Shown in pieces: positions 32,679 through 40,870 of a stretch of DNA of 64,000 bases (within the stretch, counting starts at the first letter, position 1; each line of letters begins with the position of its first letter). The DNA lies in contig NZ_BMVY01000033.1 of assembly GCF_014650955.1 (NCBI RefSeq), positions 37,010 to 101,009 on the forward strand, read 5' to 3'. The stretch comes from Streptomyces tauricus. Its GTDB lineage: Bacteria > Actinomycetota > Actinomycetes > Streptomycetales > Streptomycetaceae. Below the pieces are notes generated by a model. The model did not search any database. It was not told where the DNA came from and worked only from the letters and a program-made list of their open reading frames with translations. The position numbers were made by a program, and so were the translations under genes.

Positions 32679-33446
32679 ATGTCGTCGCCCCCCTCGTCCG
32701 CCGGGTTCTCCCGGCTGTCCACCCTGATCGCCTCGGTGCCGCCGCTCCTCGCCGCGTCCGTCGGACTGCTGCTGCACACGCGCAACGCCGAGCAGGTCGC
32801 CCAGATCGCCGCCGGGGTGACCGCGCTGCTCATGGCCGGTCTGCCCCTGCTGCAACGCTCCACCACCGCGGACTGCCGGCGGGCCGCCGGCCCCGCGGCC
32901 GAAGTGGTTCCCGTCCACGGTCCGCGGCCCCGGATCATGCCGAGTCCCAGGACCGTGGTCCTGACCACGGCGCTCGGTGTCGCGGCGTTCTGGCTGCTCT
33001 ATCTGCTGACCACCTGGCTGGGTCTCGGCAGCCTGGGCTACTGGAGCGGCGAGTACCCCGACGATCCGTCGGCGGTGCACCGCGCTGTCGCGCTGCGCAG
33101 CCTCCCGGTCCTGCTGCCCGGCGTCTTCGTCGTCGCCGTCGCCATGGCGCACCGGCTGCGCGAGGCTGCGAAGCCGGTCCTGCTGACGACCGGCGTGCTG
33201 TACACGGTGGCCGTGCTCGTCACCAACGCGGTGCTGGTCCACCACTGGGGCAGCGAGCCGCTGCCGGAGAACGTGTATGTGCCGCTCCTGCTGGGAGCCC
33301 TCGCCTGGCTGGTGTCTCTGACGGCCCACTGGTACGCCGCGCGCACGCAGGAGGTCTTCGACGTCCTGCAGGCGGTGCGGGTGGAGTTGCGGCGTGCTGC
33401 GACCGACTCCGCGGGCCGGGACGAGGAGTCGGCCGGGGTGGAGTGA
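32679..33446 (+). CDS. Integral membrane protein of unknown function
   Basis: 255-residue protein with about six hydrophobic segments (residues about 15-33, 42-58, 93-112, 135-150, 162-180 and 190-210). A Pro/Arg-rich cytoplasmic loop and a charged, probably coiled C-terminal tail (EVFDVLQAVRVELRRAATDS) follow. Not recognised as a known family. Start at ATG 32679 with AGGGAG just upstream; earlier in-frame starts have poor composition. It stands alone between divergent promoters and a 15-bp stem terminator. Confidence 0.75.
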   Translation: MSSPPSSAGFSRLSTLIASVPPLLAASVGLLLHTRNAEQVAQIAAGVTALLMAGLPLLQRSTTADCRRAAGPAAEVVPVHGPRPRIMPSPRTVVLTTALGVAAFWLLYLLTTWLGLGSLGYWSGEYPDDPSAVHRAVALRSLPVLLPGVFVVAVAMAHRLREAAKPVLLTTGVLYTVAVLVTNAVLVHHWGSEPLPENVYVPLLLGALAWLVSLTAHWYAARTQEVFDVLQAVRVELRRAATDSAGRDEESAGVE

Positions 33447-33500
33447 AGGACCCGGCCGACGCGTACACGTCACATACGTCACCGCACCCGTCGCACCCGT

Positions 33501-33537
33501 CGCGCCTTCCACGCCGCGTACCGGCGTGGAAGGCGCG
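33501..33537. terminator. Hairpin terminator between membrane protein and S8 peptidase genes
   Basis: CGCGCCTTCCACGCC (33501-33515) pairs perfectly with GGCGTGGAAGGCGCG (33523-33537) around a 7-nt loop. It lies between converging genes and can serve both. Confidence 0.85.
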
Positions 33538-33544
33538 AGCCGCG

Positions 33545-35038
33545 TCACCGGGGCGTTCCTCCTTGCCCGCTCTGAGGAGCTACCCCTTGCCCTTGCCTGC
33601 GTTGCCGGGCGAGCCGCACCGCCGCGTCGGCGTCGACCAGCCCGTATCCCGTGGCGTTGTCCCGGTTCGGGCGGGCGATGCCGCCGGTGTCCTTGTTGCT
33701 CGCTCCCCGGGTGACGTCGACGGCACTGGCCTCCAGGAGCCGCCGGACCTCACGCGGCTCCAGAGCGGGGTCCGTCTGCAGCAGCAGCGCGCAGACTCCG
33801 GCCACTTGTGGAGCGGCGGCCGAGGTGCCGCTCAGCACCACCCAGCCGTCGCCCGCCGTCGTCCCGTCCCCGAAGGGATAGGGCTCCTTGGCGTGCGACT
33901 GGTCGATGTCCGAACCCGGCGGGGCGGGCAGCAGGATGTAGGTCGCCCCGGGCAGCATCCCGACCAGTCCGGACACATCGGGGACGAGCCGGTCGGTGTA
34001 GAGCGCGCTGGTGAACCCGCTGGCGTAGTCGGACGCCTCAAGGCCGCCGTGCTGGTCCCTGTGCACGCCGCCGACGGCGATGACCTCGGGATGCTGGGCC
34101 GGATACCCGTGGTGGCCGTTGCCGGCCGCACACACCACGACGATGCCGTCGGCGATCGCGAGGGACACCGACACCGCGAGGATCAAGCTGTCGGCGCTCA
34201 GGGGCGGGTACTTCTCCTCGGCCACCACGCTCATGCTGATGATGTGGGGCCTGGGGTGCTGAGAGGCCGCGGTGTCGAAGGCGTCCACCAGCAGGGGATC
34301 CCTGAACTTCACCATGGTGAAGTCGACCTCGGGAGCCACCGCGAACGCGTTGGCCGATTCGCAGGTGCCGTGCCCGTCCTCGTCGACGCCCGGATCAGCG
34401 GCTTCCGGTCCCAGCACGACGGTGCCCTTGCTGCCCCGCTCGGCGAAGTAGGGCACGGGTTCCCAGCCGGTGTCCACCATGGTGAGACGGACCCCGGCCC
34501 CCTTGATCCCCTGCTCGTGCACCGTCCGCGCGCCCAGGTGCTCGGCCACGTCGTCGAGGGTGAGGTGCCAGTAGTCGGGCCGCGGTGGGGCGACGGCGCC
34601 GGCGACCCTGGAGGCAGGTGCGTCCAGCGCCACGCCCTCCAGGAAGCGGGCCCACCGTCCGCCGGGTGCGATCAGTCCGGGAAGGTCCGCCCCGGCGCTG
34701 TCGAGGAACGTCCGCGTCGTGCGCAACTGCGGTGCGCCTCGCTGGATGACCTCCCGTTCCACGGTGACCAGGGACGTGCCGAACTGTTCCTCGTACAGGG
34801 CGGGCGGACCGGCGATGCTGATGGTCGCCGGCGCCCGGGCGAGCACCCTGAACCCGGCGCCCTCGAGTTCCTCCGCTGCCCTTCGGGTCGCCGAGTCCTC
34901 CGAGACGAAGTCCCGGGCGGTGTCCGACGTGATGTCACGTCCGTCGAAGAGGGAGACGCCGCCGCGGGACGGGGGTGACGCGTGCGCGTACACCACGTGG
35001 GGCAGACGGTCGTCGATCTTGTAGGCCAAGGTGATCAA
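33545..35038 (-). CDS. S8 subtilisin-like peptidase, cytoplasmic, in the radical SAM cassette
   Basis: Serine peptidase of 497 aa with a complete triad: Asp189 (TMVDTGW), His223 (EDGHGT), oxyanion Asn307 (AAGNG) and Ser406 (LSGTSAAAP). Residues 1-150 form an unusual prosegment with FGTSLVTVEREV, reminiscent of sedolisin/kumamolisin pro-domains. No signal peptide or membrane segment, so it works inside the cell. It is 11 bp downstream of the radical SAM gene, the last in the cassette. A role in cutting a leader peptide from a modified precursor is inferred from position only. Confidence 0.85.
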   Translation of the reverse strand: MITLAYKIDDRLPHVVYAHASPPSRGGVSLFDGRDITSDTARDFVSEDSATRRAAEELEGAGFRVLARAPATISIAGPPALYEEQFGTSLVTVEREVIQRGAPQLRTTRTFLDSAGADLPGLIAPGGRWARFLEGVALDAPASRVAGAVAPPRPDYWHLTLDDVAEHLGARTVHEQGIKGAGVRLTMVDTGWEPVPYFAERGSKGTVVLGPEAADPGVDEDGHGTCESANAFAVAPEVDFTMVKFRDPLLVDAFDTAASQHPRPHIISMSVVAEEKYPPLSADSLILAVSVSLAIADGIVVVCAAGNGHHGYPAQHPEVIAVGGVHRDQHGGLEASDYASGFTSALYTDRLVPDVSGLVGMLPGATYILLPAPPGSDIDQSHAKEPYPFGDGTTAGDGWVVLSGTSAAAPQVAGVCALLLQTDPALEPREVRRLLEASAVDVTRGASNKDTGGIARPNRDNATGYGLVDADAAVRLARQRRQGQGVAPQSGQGGTPR

Positions 35039-35049
35039 CCCCCGATGTG

Positions 35050-36924
35050 TCAGAACCGGGACGCGGGTACGGCCAGCGCCACGTTGCGCGGACCGTCCTG
35101 GAACACGAGCCCGGCTTCCGTGAATTCGTCGAGAACGGACTGCACCTCTTGCGCGGATCCCGGCAGCCCCAGCCGCTCGTGCACCGCGTCCGCCGTGACC
35201 GGGCGGTCACAGCAGGCGAGGTAGAGGTCGGCCGCCGGCCCTTCGAAGAGGTACGTGCCTTCGTCCTCCTTTCGCCTCCCGTCGTGGATCTGTACGTAGT
35301 GCGGTGCCCGCCGGTATTCCAGGACGGGCCGGTGGTCCTCGTCCCGCCAGGCCCGCTGCCAGTCCGCGACCGCCCGCCGCAGCGGCGTGTACGCGTCGTC
35401 GGGCAGCGCTCCTTCGATGTCGCAGCTGAAGAAGTAGGCGATCCTGTCGAGGTCGGTGTCCGGCGGATAGATGTAGGAGTAGGCGGCCTCGGGGCGCAGT
35501 TCACGCAGGATCTTCTCCCGGTCGGTGAAGAGCGGGCTGAAGCGTTCCATCGTGATGCGTGCGGCGCTGTCCGGGGGCTTGAGGTGCCACAGATCGCGGA
35601 CGGCCGCGGCCTGTTCGGAACAGTCCTGGGATGTCTCTCCCGGAAAGCCCCACAGCAAGTTCCAGTTGACGTCGATTCCGTAATGCTGTGCCCAGCGGAG
35701 GAGATTGACGTTCTGTCCGGCGGTCACTCCCTTGCGCATGAGACGCAGCACACGCGAACTGAGTGACTCCACTCCGGGCTGGATCTGGCGCACCCCCGCG
35801 TCCGCCAGGAGTTTCAACTGCGCCCGGGAAAGGTTGGATTTGACCTCGTAGAAGATTTCGTAGTGTGCGTCGCTCTCGATCAGAGCGGGAAACAGGGTCC
35901 GGAAATAGCGCATGTCGACGATGTTGTCGACCGCCTCGAAACGGAAACTGCGGTATCTGCGCGCCTGGTGCGCGAACTCCTCCAGGACCCGCCCGGCCGA
36001 TTTGGACCTGAAGTGCATGGTCTCGCCGTTGAGACCGCAGAAAGTGCAGTGGTGTTTCATCCCCCACCAGCAGCCGCGAGCGGTCTCCAGCGGGATGTGC
36101 ACCGGTCGGGAGGCGGTGCGGGGCAGGAGCTCCAGATTCTCGGCTCGCTGGAAGTACTCGTCGTAGTCCGGCATGGGCAGGTCGTCCAGGTGCCGGATGA
36201 GCGGCGCCGGCGGCCCGGTCACCACCTGTTCGCCGACCCTGCGCGCCAGACCGGGTACGTCGTCGAGTGCGCGTTCCTCGGCCAGCGCGGCCAGCAGTGC
36301 GGGGAATGCGGTGTCCGCCTCCCCGATCACGGCCATGTCGATGCTCTCGACGGTGCGTACCAGTTCCTCGCCCATCGGGGAGTCGAAGTTGGCGCCGCCG
36401 AACAGGGTCAGCAGGCGGGGATGCCGCTCCTTGAGCCGTCGGGCCAGGGCGACGGAGGCCGCGGTCTGCTGGAACGTCGAGGTGAAGCCCACGAGGCCGA
36501 ACGTGTCCCACGGGTGGGCGTCGACGAGCGCGTCGAGGTAGGCGGGAACCTCACGGTGCCTGATACGCAGCAGCCGTTCGCGCAGTTGTGCCGGGGAGGT
36601 GCCGTGCGCCTCGGCGATGTCCTGCGCGCACAGGTCGAGGAACCGGTCGCCGGGGTCGGGCACGGCGGAGCCGAAGGCTTCGAGCGAGAACAGCCACTCC
36701 CCGACCAGGTGGTCCGTCCGGTCGGCGAGTGCCCGGTACGCCTCCACGCCGAGGCCCGCGGCGAAGTCCAGGTTGGCGTGGAGGGTGCGCACCGGGAATC
36801 CGTGATCCCGCGCGATGGCGGCCAGCAGGCCCGCCTGCAAGGAGGGACGGCGGTCGTCCATGAACGGCATACAGACGAGGACCACCGGCCGGTCCCGGCG
36901 ACGTGGATCCCGCGCACCCGGCAT
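35050..36924 (-). CDS. B12-binding radical SAM enzyme, RiPP-maturation type
   Basis: Radical SAM protein of 624 aa. A cobalamin-binding-like Rossmann domain (about 14-220; VVLVCMPFMDD, GFTSTFQQTAASVALARRLKERHP, LFGGANF) precedes the SAM barrel. The cluster motif is the non-standard CX7CX2C, C285, C293 and C296, in ETARGCWWGMKHHCTFCGLNG. That wording is typical of the 'RiPP maturation radical SAM protein 1' family (presumed peptide C-methyltransferases). A C-terminal winged-helix (about 545-624) resembles a PqqD/RRE peptide-recognition fold. GGAGGGGG precedes the ATG. It lies between a small unknown gene (51-bp gap) and the S8 peptidase gene (11-bp gap). Confidence 0.88.
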   Translation of the reverse strand: MPGARDPRRRDRPVVLVCMPFMDDRRPSLQAGLLAAIARDHGFPVRTLHANLDFAAGLGVEAYRALADRTDHLVGEWLFSLEAFGSAVPDPGDRFLDLCAQDIAEAHGTSPAQLRERLLRIRHREVPAYLDALVDAHPWDTFGLVGFTSTFQQTAASVALARRLKERHPRLLTLFGGANFDSPMGEELVRTVESIDMAVIGEADTAFPALLAALAEERALDDVPGLARRVGEQVVTGPPAPLIRHLDDLPMPDYDEYFQRAENLELLPRTASRPVHIPLETARGCWWGMKHHCTFCGLNGETMHFRSKSAGRVLEEFAHQARRYRSFRFEAVDNIVDMRYFRTLFPALIESDAHYEIFYEVKSNLSRAQLKLLADAGVRQIQPGVESLSSRVLRLMRKGVTAGQNVNLLRWAQHYGIDVNWNLLWGFPGETSQDCSEQAAAVRDLWHLKPPDSAARITMERFSPLFTDREKILRELRPEAAYSYIYPPDTDLDRIAYFFSCDIEGALPDDAYTPLRRAVADWQRAWRDEDHRPVLEYRRAPHYVQIHDGRRKEDEGTYLFEGPAADLYLACCDRPVTADAVHERLGLPGSAQEVQSVLDEFTEAGLVFQDGPRNVALAVPASRF

Positions 36925-36975
36925 CGAAGGCCCCCTCCCCCGCGTCGACGCGTCGACCCCGATGAATGCCTCGCG

Positions 36976-37278
36976 CTACTCGGCGGGGCCGGATTCGGGC
37001 AGTTTCGCTTCGGTGGGATCGCCTTTGCTCTCCCTGGCGGGTCCCTTGAAGCGTCCGTCCACCTTGAAGACCTGGTAGGTCTTCTCCGTATCGGGTCCGG
37101 GAATGAACTTGGCCCCCGCGAGGATCGGGCGGCGGTCCTTCAGTTTCAGATATTCGGCCGCGGCCCTGAATACCAGTTTCAGTGCCCGCCTGTCGTCGGA
37201 GGTGAACTCTCTCCCCAGCTCTCCCAGCAGATTCGCGACGCGCTCGACATCCTGCCAGTGAACCTCTTCCTGCCTCAT
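36976..37278 (-). CDS. 100-residue protein of unknown family; candidate precursor or partner
   Basis: Small soluble protein with a well-placed start (GGGGGAGAG just before the ATG). The first half is helical (HWQDVERVANLLGELG and DDRRALKLVFRAAAEYLKLKD). The second half is Gly/Pro/Lys-rich and unstructured, ending in a short acidic tail. It has no Cys and shows no NHLP, Nif11 or other RiPP leader signature that I can recognise. It is first in line before the radical SAM and peptidase genes, so it may be the peptide substrate (helical leader, C-terminal core) or an accessory protein. I do not assign a function. Confidence 0.7.
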   Translation of the reverse strand: MRQEEVHWQDVERVANLLGELGREFTSDDRRALKLVFRAAAEYLKLKDRRPILAGAKFIPGPDTEKTYQVFKVDGRFKGPARESKGDPTEAKLPESGPAE

Positions 37279-37415
37279 CTCTCCCCCTGGTCTTCAACTC
37301 GCCCACGGATCCGGCACGGGCGCATCGGCCTGTCGCGACATTGCATGCCGTGTTCCGGATGCAGCGGTGGCAGAGTGTTGAATGCCGGGGAGTCTGGCGA
37401 GGGGGTGCTCCTCCG
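37279..37415. promoter_or_regulatory. Probable promoter region of the radical SAM cassette
   Basis: A 137-bp gap between the AfsR-like gene and the small protein gene, all on the minus strand. It contains GCATGC and several short dyads but no clear SARP direct repeats or -10/-35 pair that I can defend. A 15-codon frame (37294-37341) inside it is probably chance. Confidence 0.4.
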
Positions 37416-40352
37416 TCAAGTGGCCGCGTTTTCCTGACTGCCGGCTTCCGGATCGCCGGACAGCCGGGCACGCACCTCGGCCGCCTCGCGGTGGCCGAGT
37501 TCCTCCAGCAGGACCGCCGCGCGCCGCCACTTCGCCCGGGCCGCGCGGGGATCACCGGCGGCCTGGTGCAGGTCGCCGAGGGAGCAGAGGGTGTCGGCCT
37601 GGTTGTAGCGGTCGCCGGTCTCCCGGTAGATGGCGAGCGCCCGCTCGTAGCCCGCGGCGGCCTGCTCGTAGTGGTGGAGCCGATGGTGCGCGTGGCCGAG
37701 GGTGTCCCAGGTGTCCGCCTGGTCGAACCGGTCCCCCGCCTCTTCGTGCAGCCGCAGGGCCCGCTCGCAGTGGCCCAGCGCCTCCTCGTGCCGGCCCAGC
37801 CGGGAGCAGAACCAGCCGACCGAGTTGAGCGCCCGCGCCTGGCCCGACGGATGCCCCGCCGCCTCGAACAGGGCCAGTGCCCGCCAGGCGTGGTCGAGCG
37901 CCTCCTCGTACCGTCCCTGCAGATCACCCAGCCAGGTCAGCGTCCTGTGCGCATGCGCCTGACCGAGCGGATCGCCGAGCGCCTCGTACAGGTCGAGAGC
38001 CTGCCGAATGTGGGTGGCGGCCTCCTCATACTGGCTGAGCCGCAGATACGCATAGGCGAGGCAGCCGTGGCTGACCGCCCGCCCCTGGGTACTGCCCGCA
38101 CCCAGGGCGCCCTGGAGCGCACGCCGGTAGACCCGCACCGAGTCGTGCCAGTGTCCGCCCCGGTCCAGATAGGGCCTCAGCGTCCACGCCAACTGCCATG
38201 CGTGGGCGTGCAGTTCGCTGCTCAGGGCCTGCTGCTGCAGGGCCAGCAGCACCGCGTGCTCGGCGAGGAACCAGCTCAGCGCCTCGTCGTGGTCCGCGAA
38301 CTCCTCGACGGCCACCGTCTCCTCGGCGGAGATCAGGGTGATGGGTTCGTCCCGGTGGGGGCTGAGGCACCGGCTGGCCCGGTAGGCGCTGAGCAGGCAG
38401 TGGTCGAGCATCCTGCCGATCGCCGCCGCCCGGTCGTCGGGGGTGTCGTGGGCCAGGGCCAGTTCACCGGCGTAGATGCGCAGCAGGTCGTGGAAGGCGT
38501 AACGGCCCGCCGTGGTCTCGGTCAGCAGATGGCTGTCGGTCAGCTCCCTGAGCAGTGGCCTGACCCGGCCCACCGGCAGTCCCGCGAGACCGGCCACGGC
38601 GAAGAGACTGATGTCGGGCCCCGGGTGCAGCCCCAGCAGCCGGAACAGCCGGGCCGCCGGCCGCGTCAGGCGCTGGTAGGACCAGGAGAACACCCTGCGG
38701 ACGTCGGTGGACTCGTCGTCGCCGCCGAGCAGGTCCAGCGTTCCGCCCGCGGCGTGCAGTTCCTTGGCCACCGCCGCCAGGGGCAGTTGGGGATGGGTGG
38801 CGGCGCGTGCGCCGACGATGGCCAGGGCGAGCGGGAGGCGCGCGCAGGAGGCGATGATGTCCCGCATCGCGTCGGGTTCGGCGGCGAGGCGCCGCGTCCC
38901 GATACGGCGGGCCAGTACGTTGCCCGCCTCGGTGCCCGACATCAGGCCGAGGCCGACCGGCTGGGCCCCCTCGGTGACGACCAGACCGGTGAGCAGGCTG
39001 CGGCTGGTGATGACGCTGAAGCAGTCCGGCGAGCCGGGCAGCAGCGGGCGTACCTGATCGGCGTCCTGGGCGTTGTCCAGCACGACCAGCATGCGGCGGT
39101 TCGCCAGCAGGCTCCGGTAGAGGCCGATCTGTCCCTGTGGATCGACCGGGATGCGTTTCGCCGGCACACCGAGCGCGTCCAGGAATCCCCGGATCGCCTC
39201 GGCGGGGTGCATGGCAGTGCCGCTCGGGTCGAAGCCGCGCAAATTGACGTAGAGCTGTCCGTCGGGGAACCGGTCGCGGACCCGGTGGGCCCAGTGCACG
39301 GCCAGGGTGGTCTTGCCGACCCCTGCCGTGCCGCCGATCGCCGTGATGACGACCGTCCCGCCGTCGCCACCCGGTCCCGCTCCCTCGCCCGCGCCGGGCA
39401 GGAAGGAGTCGAGCCGGGCGATCGCCTCCTCCCGGCCGACGAAACCGGCGACGGGATGCGGGAGTTGGGCGGGGGCGACGGTCGTCGGCAGGCCGGTGCC
39501 GGCCGTGCCGCGGGGCGCGTGGCCCTCCGGTGCCGCGGTCGGCCCGCGGTGGCTGTCCGCACCTGTGTCGAGCCCCGGGTCGTCGGCCAGGATCCTCGCG
39601 TGCAGACGGCGCAGCCGCTGTCCCGGCTCGATGCCGAGTTCGTCGCGCAGCAGGCGGCGGGCGCGGCGGAAGGCCTCCAGCGCCTCCGCCTGCCGTCCGG
39701 CACGGTGCAGGGCCAGCATGAGCAGACCGTGGAAGCCCTCCCGCAGCGGATGCTCGACGGTGAGCCGGTGTATCTCGCCCACGAGGTCGAAGTCGTCGCC
39801 GAGGGACAGGTCGACCTCGATGCGTTCCTCCAGGACGCTCAGGCGGCGCTCCGCGAGCCGGTCGCGCTCGGCGTCGACCAACGGTCCTGTCAGGCCCTCG
39901 CAGAGCCGGCCGTGCCACAGGTCCAGGGCCGCGTGCAGGGCCTCGGAGGTCTTGGCGCGGTCGCCCTCGGCACGGGCCGTGTGCGCCTGTTCGATGAGGC
40001 CGTCGAAGGTACGCACGTCCAGTTGTGCCGGTCCCGGCGTCAGCAGATAGCCGGCCTCGGTCCACGCGAGCAGTCCCGACGGCGCCCGGGGCGGACGGTC
40101 GGGCTCCAGGACGCGGCGCAGTCCGGAGACGTGCCGTTGCAGCAGGTTGGCCGCGCGCGCCGGTACCGCCCACCCCCACACGGCGTCGACGAGCTGGTCC
40201 CGGCCGACCGGGCTGTCGGCGTGCAGCAGCAGCACCGCGAGCACCACACGCTGCTGCATCTGTCCCAGGTCCAGCTCGGTCGTGCCCCGCCACGCCCGCA
40301 GCGGTCCGAGCAGTTGGAAACGCAGTCCGGTGAACGGCTCCGGCCCAGTCAT
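37416..40352 (-). CDS. AfsR/SARP-type regulator with NB-ARC and TPR domains
   Basis: Large regulator (978 aa). The OmpR-like winged helix (about 8-105; LRFQLLGPLRAWRGTTELDLGQMQQRVVLAVLLLHADSPVGRDQLVDAVWG) and a BTAD dimerisation domain (about 110-260) form the SARP part. An NB-ARC ATPase follows (Walker A GGTAGVGKTT, Walker B MLVVLDNAQDA). The C-terminus is a long TPR array (about 700-960; EEALDHAWRALALFEAAGHPSGQARALNSVG and similar). This is the plan of AfsR. The ATG at 40352 follows GGGAG; in-frame DNA further upstream is non-coding repeat. Probably pathway-specific for the tandem radical SAM cassette. Confidence 0.92.
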   Translation of the reverse strand: MTGPEPFTGLRFQLLGPLRAWRGTTELDLGQMQQRVVLAVLLLHADSPVGRDQLVDAVWGWAVPARAANLLQRHVSGLRRVLEPDRPPRAPSGLLAWTEAGYLLTPGPAQLDVRTFDGLIEQAHTARAEGDRAKTSEALHAALDLWHGRLCEGLTGPLVDAERDRLAERRLSVLEERIEVDLSLGDDFDLVGEIHRLTVEHPLREGFHGLLMLALHRAGRQAEALEAFRRARRLLRDELGIEPGQRLRRLHARILADDPGLDTGADSHRGPTAAPEGHAPRGTAGTGLPTTVAPAQLPHPVAGFVGREEAIARLDSFLPGAGEGAGPGGDGGTVVITAIGGTAGVGKTTLAVHWAHRVRDRFPDGQLYVNLRGFDPSGTAMHPAEAIRGFLDALGVPAKRIPVDPQGQIGLYRSLLANRRMLVVLDNAQDADQVRPLLPGSPDCFSVITSRSLLTGLVVTEGAQPVGLGLMSGTEAGNVLARRIGTRRLAAEPDAMRDIIASCARLPLALAIVGARAATHPQLPLAAVAKELHAAGGTLDLLGGDDESTDVRRVFSWSYQRLTRPAARLFRLLGLHPGPDISLFAVAGLAGLPVGRVRPLLRELTDSHLLTETTAGRYAFHDLLRIYAGELALAHDTPDDRAAAIGRMLDHCLLSAYRASRCLSPHRDEPITLISAEETVAVEEFADHDEALSWFLAEHAVLLALQQQALSSELHAHAWQLAWTLRPYLDRGGHWHDSVRVYRRALQGALGAGSTQGRAVSHGCLAYAYLRLSQYEEAATHIRQALDLYEALGDPLGQAHAHRTLTWLGDLQGRYEEALDHAWRALALFEAAGHPSGQARALNSVGWFCSRLGRHEEALGHCERALRLHEEAGDRFDQADTWDTLGHAHHRLHHYEQAAAGYERALAIYRETGDRYNQADTLCSLGDLHQAAGDPRAARAKWRRAAVLLEELGHREAAEVRARLSGDPEAGSQENAAT

Positions 40353-40600
40353 CACGGGCTCCCACCTCAGGCGGCACCTGTCGTCCACGCTAGCGCCAAA
40401 CCGGTGGGAACACCGCCGCCCGACTGCAACGGCTCCTGCAGCGGGGGCTGCAACCCCGGCCCGCAGTCTGGTGTCCGGGGGTCGGGCGGGAAGTGACACA
40501 CCCCCTCCCGCCCGGCCTCTCCACACCGACACCGACACCGAGATCGACACTGAGATCGGTGCAGACACCGACTTCGACATCCACGAGCACGGGGGCACCC
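40353..40600. other. Divergent intergenic region with GACACC/GAGATC repeats
   Basis: 248 bp between the AfsR-like gene and the small gene upstream of the kinase. No gene is supported. At about 40526-40579 a run of GACACC, GACACC, GAGATC, GACACT, GAGATC-like hexamers lies just before the plus-strand start codon. Both promoters must be here. Confidence 0.5.
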
Positions 40601-40870
40601 ATGACCGACCTACTGACCGCGGCCCGGGCCGAGGCGCTGTTCAGCAGCGACCTGGTCACCGGATCCGAACCGACGCGGACCGAGATCACCGAGGCGATCC
40701 GTCGGGCGATCCGGCGCAACGGCGGCAGCCGCGGCTGCGCGGGCGCACTAGCGTGCGCCTACGGCGAGCGCCCGGAGACCGCCGTGCCCCGGATGCGCTG
40801 GGCCCTGCGCCAGGTACTGGCCGCCCACCCGCGGACGGCCGGGCCCACGGTGAGGACGCCCCGGGCGTGA
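40601..40870 (+). CDS. Conserved-looking small protein of unknown function
   Basis: 89-residue soluble, mostly helical protein (LLTAARAEALFSSDLVTG, TEITEAIRRAIRRNGGSRGCAGALACAYGERPETAVPRMRWALRQVLAAH). It resembles a small protein I have seen in Streptomyces with no known role. Its stop overlaps the kinase start (GTGA), so the two are translated together and it may work with the kinase. Only a weak purine stretch precedes the ATG. Confidence 0.7.
   Translation: MTDLLTAARAEALFSSDLVTGSEPTRTEITEAIRRAIRRNGGSRGCAGALACAYGERPETAVPRMRWALRQVLAAHPRTAGPTVRTPRA

Noticed and set aside
37294..37341. 15-codon minus-strand frame (MSRQADAPVPDPWAS) between the AfsR-like and small protein genes, considered as a tiny RiPP precursor
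   Set aside because: No ribosome site and no leader-like region; too short to distinguish from chance.
37341..40496. Plus-strand open frame of over 1000 codons opposite the AfsR-like gene
   Set aside because: Antisense shadow. The minus strand has wHTH, BTAD, NB-ARC and TPR domains in register, and the plus-strand product resembles nothing.
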